Source: Streptomyces sp. CB02261
GTDB lineage: Bacteria; Actinomycetota; Actinomycetes; Streptomycetales; Streptomycetaceae
DNA length: 64,000 bases
NCBI RefSeq assembly: GCF_001905665.1
Contig: NZ_LIVX01000007.1
Coordinates: 124,001 to 188,000, forward strand
Direction: 5' to 3'
In this document: positions 59,791-64,000 of the stretch, one piece after another
Layout of the letters: every line of letters starts with the position of its first letter
How positions within the stretch are numbered: position 1 is the stretch's first letter
Notes under the pieces: generated by a model
Database searches by the model: none
Seen by the model: only the letters and a program-made list of their open reading frames with translations
What the model was told of the DNA's origin: nothing
Position numbers and translations under genes: made by a program

Positions 59791-61257
59791 TCACCTCTCG
59801 CCGTACACGTCTCCCCGGTACCGCCCCCACGGTCCGGACGTCTCCGGGAGGGCGCGCAGCCCAGGCCAGGGGCCGTCCGCGCTCACGTCCCCGCCGCCGG
59901 CCCGCACCCGCCGCGCCCGCGCGTGCAGCGAACGAGCCGCCGCCGCGAGGTCGTCGGGCGCCCCCGGACGCGAGTCGTCCCCCGACCGGGCCTCGGCCGC
60001 GGCGCGAGCGTACTCCAGGGCCGCCCGGCCGGGCTCGCCCAGACGCAGCGCGCAGTCCGCGAGCCAGGCCCTCGCCCGTACCCGGGCCGCCGTGTCGCCG
60101 TCCTCCCCGAACCCGGTGAGGGCCTCGTCGAGCAGGGCCGACGCCTCGCGGCAGCGCCCGCGCTCCGCGTACAGGACGCCGAGCCGCAGCCGGGCGAGGG
60201 CGCCCACCCGGACGTCCCGGACCGGCCCGTCGGCACGGTCGACGGCCTCCGCGAGGAGCGCCATCTCCTCGTCCGCCGCCTCGGGCCCGGACCCGGCGAC
60301 CGTCCGCGCCAGGGCGAGGCAGAGGCGGGCCCGGTCGCCGGCCTGGAGCGGTGCGTCCCGCTCGTCGGAGGCGAGGGCGGCCCGGAGCAGCGCCGCCGCC
60401 TCCTCGGGGGCGCCGGACGTCCGCAGGACCGAGGCGAGCAGGAGCCGGTGCCCGGTGGCCGGCCACGGTCGGCCCGCCGCGCGGTGGTCCTCGATCGCGG
60501 CGCGCAGCTGGGTGAGCGCGGCGGCCGGGTCGTCGGGCGCGGTGATCCGGCCGAGCAGCGCGCGGGCGTCGGCCCGTACGCCGAGGGCGGCGCGGTCCTC
60601 CGGGTGCGGTGCGGTGACCTCGACCAGCCGGGTGAGTTCCGCCCGCAGGGCCGAGGCCTCGGCCACCGGGTCGGGGGCGGTGTCGAGGAGTGCGGCGCGG
60701 GCCCGGCCGTGCAGCAGGCGCAGCGTCGCCGTCTCCACGGCACCGGCCTGCCCGAGGGCGTGGAGGACGGCGGCCCGCTCGCACAGTTCCCCGATCCGGG
60801 CCACCGCCGTCGCACCGGAGCACGGGCCGGGGCCGCGGTCGTAGCCCGCGTCGAGTCCGTGGCCGGCGTGGCCGCCGGCGTCGGGACCGTGGCCGAGGCC
60901 CGCGAGGAGCGCCCGAGCCCGTGAGACCAGCGCCTTGCCGCGCTGCCCGGCCCGCTCGTGCAGGTCGGCGGCCCGGAAGAAGAGCGGGCCCGCGGCGGGC
61001 CGCGCCGCGCCCCGGCAGTCGAACGCGGTCGCGTCCAGGGCGTCGGCGTGGTCGCCGGGGGCCAGGGCGCCCCCCGCGCGTCGCAGCGCCGTCGCGGCCC
61101 GCTCCCACGCGCTGCCGGCCCGGGGGTGCCCGAGGGCGGAGAGCCGCCGGGCGCGATGGAGCAGTTCGTGCGGATCCTCCGGCTCGCCGCCGACGCCGGG
61201 CCCCGGGTCGTACGGACGGACACCGAGGCGGGACTCGTCGGGCGAGCGGCTGCTCAT
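59791..61257 (-). CDS. Tetratricopeptide-repeat-type helical protein
   Basis: A 488-aa Ala/Arg-rich protein made of repeated helical pairs (for example ALGHPRAGSAWERAATALRR, ALVSRARALLAGLG, LRLGVLYAERGRCREASALL, AALEYARAAAEA), which read as TPR-like units. No enzyme motif seen. Start at ATG 61257 with GGAG upstream; the frame stays open to 61428 but that part covers an 11-bp tandem repeat and is probably non-coding. It is followed by the kinase gene 36 nt away, so it may be its scaffold or substrate (inference). Confidence 0.75.
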   Translation of the reverse strand: MSSRSPDESRLGVRPYDPGPGVGGEPEDPHELLHRARRLSALGHPRAGSAWERAATALRRAGGALAPGDHADALDATAFDCRGAARPAAGPLFFRAADLHERAGQRGKALVSRARALLAGLGHGPDAGGHAGHGLDAGYDRGPGPCSGATAVARIGELCERAAVLHALGQAGAVETATLRLLHGRARAALLDTAPDPVAEASALRAELTRLVEVTAPHPEDRAALGVRADARALLGRITAPDDPAAALTQLRAAIEDHRAAGRPWPATGHRLLLASVLRTSGAPEEAAALLRAALASDERDAPLQAGDRARLCLALARTVAGSGPEAADEEMALLAEAVDRADGPVRDVRVGALARLRLGVLYAERGRCREASALLDEALTGFGEDGDTAARVRARAWLADCALRLGEPGRAALEYARAAAEARSGDDSRPGAPDDLAAAARSLHARARRVRAGGGDVSADGPWPGLRALPETSGPWGRYRGDVYGER

Positions 61258-61287
61258 ACGGGGTGCTCCGGGGGGTGGCGGCGAGGG

Positions 61288-61353
61288 CGTCGGAGAGGCA
61301 TCGGAAAGGGATCGGAACGGCATCGGAAAGGCTGCGGAGGGGGTCGGCGCCGG
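61288..61353. repeat. 11-bp tandem direct repeats upstream of TPR/kinase operon
   Basis: Six consecutive 11-bp units; the clearest are CATCGGAAAGG (61299-61309), GATCGGAACGG (61310-61320) and CATCGGAAAGG (61321-61331), with diverged units at both ends. An 11-bp period equals about one helical turn. It lies in the divergent promoter region 61258-61549, which holds no gene that I can support. Confidence 0.8.
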
Positions 61354-61470
61354 GCGGCGGACGTGCGCACGCACACAGCGGACACACAGGTCGGACCGAC
61401 TTTCGCAGTCCCGCGGCGCCCCGCACATCCGTAGAACTACGGAACATCGATCGGCCGCACTGCGCAGCGC

Positions 61471-61508
61471 TCCCTGTCAGGTACTCGGCTAGGGTGATTC
61501 GACAGGGA
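61471..61508. promoter_or_regulatory. Inverted repeat bracketing the -10 region of the PP2C gene
   Basis: TCCCTGTC (61471-61478) and GACAGGGA (61501-61508) form a perfect 8-bp inverted repeat 22 bp apart, with a -10-like TAGGGT (61490-61495) between them. A dimeric regulator could bind here. Confidence 0.5.
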
Positions 61509-61549
61509 ATGCGCCCCGCCGGGGCCGGGCCGATGCGTAGGTCGATGCG

Positions 61550-63610
61550 TTGGAGACTCACCAGTCGTCGAGCAGGGTTCCGCAGCCGCCCCGGGCGGCC
61601 GTCGGTGACGCGGGCGTGCTCCGTGAGCTCCTTCCGATCGCCCTGTGGCGGGAGGACGCGGACGGCCACATCGTCGAGTGGTCGCTCGCCGCCCAGGACC
61701 TCCTCGGCCACCGCCCCGAGCACGTCCTCGGACGGCTCGCCACACCGCTCCTCGTCCCGGACGCCAACCGCGAACTCGCCGAACGGCTCACCCATCGCGT
61801 CCAGGCCGGCGAGACCATGGTCGGCACCCTCCCGGTCCGCCACCGCGACGGCCACACGGTCGCCATGGAGATGTGGATCGTGCCGGCCGCCGACCCGGCG
61901 GGCAGGCCGGGGGCGATGCTCATCGCGGTCGAGACCTCCGAGGTCCTGCGCATGCGCGAGAACCTGGCGGCGATGGAGAGCCTCTTCACCCAGTCCCCGA
62001 TCGGTCTCGCCCTCCTCGGCCCCGACCTGCGGTTCCTGCGCGTCAACGACGCCCTGGCCCGGATGAACGGAGTGGCCGCCGCCCAGCACGTGGGCCGCCG
62101 CCTCACCGAGGTGGTGCCCGGGGTCAACGCCGACTCACTGGAATCCCTGATGCGCCAGGTCCTCCACAGCGGGACCGCCGTCGTCGACGCGCGCCGGGTC
62201 GGCCGTACCCCCGCCGACCCCGACCGCGACCACATCTGGTCCTGCTCGTACGCCCCGCTGATCGACCGGACCGACCGCCGGTCCCTGGGGCTGATCGCCT
62301 CCCTCGTGGACATCACCGAGAGCCAGGAGGCCCACAGCGAGGTCGAGCGGGCCCGGCACCGCTTCGCCCTGCTCAGCGAGGCCGGCGCCCGGATCGGCAC
62401 CACCCTGGACCTCAAGCAGACGGCGGAGGAGGCGGTCCGTTTCCTCGTGCCGCAGCTCGCCGACTCGGCGGACGTGCAGATGCTGGAGTCCGTCCTCGAA
62501 CCGGACGACCCCGCGGCCTCGACGCGCGGGGTGCTGCGACGGCTCGCCGCGCGCTTCCCCGACCCCACGGCACCCACGTCGATGCTCGCCCCCGGGCAGA
62601 CCTTCCAGCTCCCGCTGGACTCGGTGTACGAGCAGGTCGTCGCCCGCGGCCGGCCCACCGACCTCTTCACGTCCGACATCCCGGCGCTCTTCACCGACCC
62701 GCGCACCGAGGCGCTCCGTACCTACTTCGCCACCCGGATCGGTGCGGCGCGGCTCGTGCCCCTGGTGGCCAGGGGCCAGGTGCTCGGCGCGGTCACGGTG
62801 ACCCGGCTGAGGACCCGTGAGCCCTTCGACGAGCAGGACTGTGTCCTCATCGACGAGGTCGTGGCCCGCGCCGCCCTCAACATCGACAACGCCCGCCTCT
62901 ACACGACCCAGCGGGAGGCGGCCCTCACCCTCCAGCGCAGCCTCACCAACAGCGAACTCCCCGACGTCACCGGCCTCGAACTCACCGGCCGCTACCTGCC
63001 CGCGAGCTCCCACGACGTCGGCGGTGACTGGTTCGACGCCATCGCCCTGCCGGGCGGCAGGACGGGCCTCGTCATCGGCGACGTCATGGGGCACGGCATC
63101 CACGCGGCGGCCGTCATGGGCCAGCTGCGCACGGCGGTACGGACCCTGGCCCGCCACGACATCCCGCCGGCGCGGATGCTCAGCTCCCTCGACGCCGTCG
63201 TCGCCGACCTCGGCGAGGACACCATGGCGACCTGCGTGTACGCCGTCCACGACCCGGCCACCGGCGGCTGGGTCATCGCCCGCGCCGGACACCCGCCGCC
63301 CGCCGTGGCGGCCCCGGACGGCACCATCACCTTCCTCGACGGACCGCCCGGAACACCGCTGGGCACCGGCGGCCACGACTTCGGCACCGAGGAGCTCTCC
63401 CTGCCGGCGGGCGGGCTCCTGGTGCTCTACACGGACGGCCTCATCGAGGCGCGCGACCGCGACCTCGACGAGGGGATGCGCCAGCTCGGCCGGGCGCTCA
63501 CGAACCTCGACCGCCCGCTGGACACGCTGTGCGACGAGATCCTGCACCGGCTCCTCGTGGGCCCCGCCCAGGACGACGTGGCGATGCTGCTGGCCCGGGT
63601 CACGCGCTGA
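61550..63610 (+). CDS. PAS-PAS-GAF-PP2C (SpoIIE-type) protein phosphatase
   Basis: A 686-aa signalling phosphatase: PAS 1 (about 25-130, LPIALWREDADGHIVEW), PAS 2 (about 140-265, SPIGLALLGPDLRFLRVNDA), GAF (about 270-445) and a PP2C/SpoIIE domain (about 460-680) with DVGGDWFDA, GDVMGHGIHAAAVM, YTDGLIEARD and QDDVAMLLAR, so metal-binding Asp residues are intact. Such proteins dephosphorylate STAS proteins in sigma-factor partner switching. TTG is the first start after an in-frame stop at 61538; the ribosome site is weak, so the start is uncertain. Confidence 0.9.
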   Translation: METHQSSSRVPQPPRAAVGDAGVLRELLPIALWREDADGHIVEWSLAAQDLLGHRPEHVLGRLATPLLVPDANRELAERLTHRVQAGETMVGTLPVRHRDGHTVAMEMWIVPAADPAGRPGAMLIAVETSEVLRMRENLAAMESLFTQSPIGLALLGPDLRFLRVNDALARMNGVAAAQHVGRRLTEVVPGVNADSLESLMRQVLHSGTAVVDARRVGRTPADPDRDHIWSCSYAPLIDRTDRRSLGLIASLVDITESQEAHSEVERARHRFALLSEAGARIGTTLDLKQTAEEAVRFLVPQLADSADVQMLESVLEPDDPAASTRGVLRRLAARFPDPTAPTSMLAPGQTFQLPLDSVYEQVVARGRPTDLFTSDIPALFTDPRTEALRTYFATRIGAARLVPLVARGQVLGAVTVTRLRTREPFDEQDCVLIDEVVARAALNIDNARLYTTQREAALTLQRSLTNSELPDVTGLELTGRYLPASSHDVGGDWFDAIALPGGRTGLVIGDVMGHGIHAAAVMGQLRTAVRTLARHDIPPARMLSSLDAVVADLGEDTMATCVYAVHDPATGGWVIARAGHPPPAVAAPDGTITFLDGPPGTPLGTGGHDFGTEELSLPAGGLLVLYTDGLIEARDRDLDEGMRQLGRALTNLDRPLDTLCDEILHRLLVGPAQDDVAMLLARVTR

Positions 63611-63614
63611 GAGA

Positions 63615-64000
63615 TCACAGGGGTACGACGGTCACCTCGGTCGCCTTGACGCCCGTCCAGACCGGCACCCCGTCCGCGAGGCCCAGTTCGGCGGCGGCCT
63701 GCGGGGTGATCTCCGCGACGAGCGAAGGGGCCCGGTCCGAGGTGACGAGGACCCGGAGCCGGCTGCCGCTCGCGGTGATCTCGCGTACGGTCCCCGGCCA
63801 GACGTTACGAGGGCTCCCGCCCGGCCGTTCGCGGTGCACGGCCACCGCCTCGGGCGCGATGATCGCGAGCGCGGGCGTTCCCGGCGGCGGCTGCTCGGCG
63901 GTGATGAGAGCGCCGCCCCCGTCCAGGTCGAGGCCGTCCGCGGTGGCGGTGCCGGCCCACGCGTTGCGGCCGAGCATGCGGGCGACCCACGGCGACCGGG
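63615..64000 (-). CDS. modC: Molybdate ABC transporter ATP-binding protein, C-terminal part (5' end outside window)
   Basis: The frame is open to the window edge. Visible residues begin SPWVARMLGRNAWAGTA and continue through two TOBE/Mop-like units (NVWPGTVREITASGSRLRVLV, PSLVAEITPQAAAELGLADG, VWTGVKATEVTVV), which is the regulatory molybdate-binding tail of ModC. The ATPase core lies beyond base 64000. An internal ATG at 63977 could be mistaken for the start of a stand-alone Mop protein. Ends 4 bp from the convergent phosphatase stop. Confidence 0.8.
   Translation of the reverse strand, partial: RSPWVARMLGRNAWAGTATADGLDLDGGGALITAEQPPPGTPALAIIAPEAVAVHRERPGGSPRNVWPGTVREITASGSRLRVLVTSDRAPSLVAEITPQAAAELGLADGVPVWTGVKATEVTVVPL

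Noticed and set aside
56566..60924. A plus-strand open frame of more than 1400 codons through the kinase and TPR genes.
   Set aside because: Arg/Pro/Gly-rich shadow of well-supported genes on both strands; no recognisable domain.
61288..61353. Possible CRISPR-like array.
   Set aside because: Units are 11 bp, adjacent with no spacers, and no cas genes are present.
63615..63977. Reading the last minus-strand gene as a stand-alone small Mop/TOBE protein.
   Set aside because: The frame stays open to the window edge and the residues before the ATG (SPWVAR) fit the tail of an ABC ATPase, so it is the end of modC.

Overview
The window is a 64 kb piece of a high-GC actinobacterial chromosome, almost certainly Streptomyces. 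The signs are third-codon-position GC bias, GTG and TTG starts, no TTA codon noticed in any called gene, large LAL-type LuxR regulators, DUF3516 helicase, MurT/GatD, and a sulfonate operon led by the actinobacterial Cys-containing leader peptide. I see no rRNA, tRNA, transposase, integrase, prophage or CRISPR. It reads as ordinary core or semi-core chromosome, with about 50 genes in short alternating operons that are often separated by strong bidirectional hairpin terminators.

Layout. 1-5.9 kb: 5'-truncated TAP-like alpha/beta hydrolase, NAD-dependent epimerase, PlsC-type acyltransferase, DUF3048 lipoprotein, small membrane protein, CtaG/Caa3 assembly factor. 6-9.9 kb: pfkA, the gatD-murT pair that amidates lipid II, and divergent peptide deformylase. 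9.9-18 kb: TetR regulator divergent from an acyl-CoA dehydrogenase across a clear operator, two small genes, a cytochrome P450, glutathione peroxidase coupled to a HemK-like methyltransferase, a zinc-ribbon protein, and a DRB0094-type RNA ligase. 18-25 kb: DUF3516 helicase with TesB thioesterase, YdjM-type membrane protein, and a two-gene heterodimeric ABC exporter with sharply asymmetric nucleotide-binding sites.

25-32 kb: a secreted PNGase-A-like amidase convergent with a Tat-exported GH109-like glycosidase, then a large FAD/Fe-S D-lactate-type dehydrogenase below a MarR gene. 32-35 kb: divergent ABC exporter under a MarR-type operator, followed by a 19-codon hydrophobic micro-ORF and a short MltG-like protein. 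35-40.7 kb: flavoprotein monooxygenase and the ssuCBAD alkanesulfonate operon, which starts with a 27-residue leader peptide on a predicted leaderless transcript. 40.8-44.7 kb: an iron-box-controlled siderophore ABC importer with a fused double permease.

44.7-54 kb: prolyl oligopeptidase overlapping a LuxR-type regulator tail to tail, Xaa-Pro aminopeptidase, SnoaL-like protein, orphan STAS protein, VOC protein, and a MoxR-AAA plus metallopeptidase/vWA pair. 54-64 kb: isochorismatase-family hydrolase, a LAL regulator carrying three in-frame 84-bp tandem repeats, a TPR protein plus membrane Ser/Thr kinase operon, a divergent PAS-PAS-GAF-PP2C phosphatase, and the C-terminal end of a molybdate ABC ATPase.

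The strongest items for follow-up are the ssu leader peptide and the repeat-rich region after it, the 19-aa micro-ORF, the RNA ligase, the LAL tandem repeat, the 11-bp tandem repeats between kinase/TPR and phosphatase genes, and a recurring leaderless-promoter arrangement. I did not find a clearly novel multi-gene system. All function calls rest on motif reading and family memory, not on database searches.
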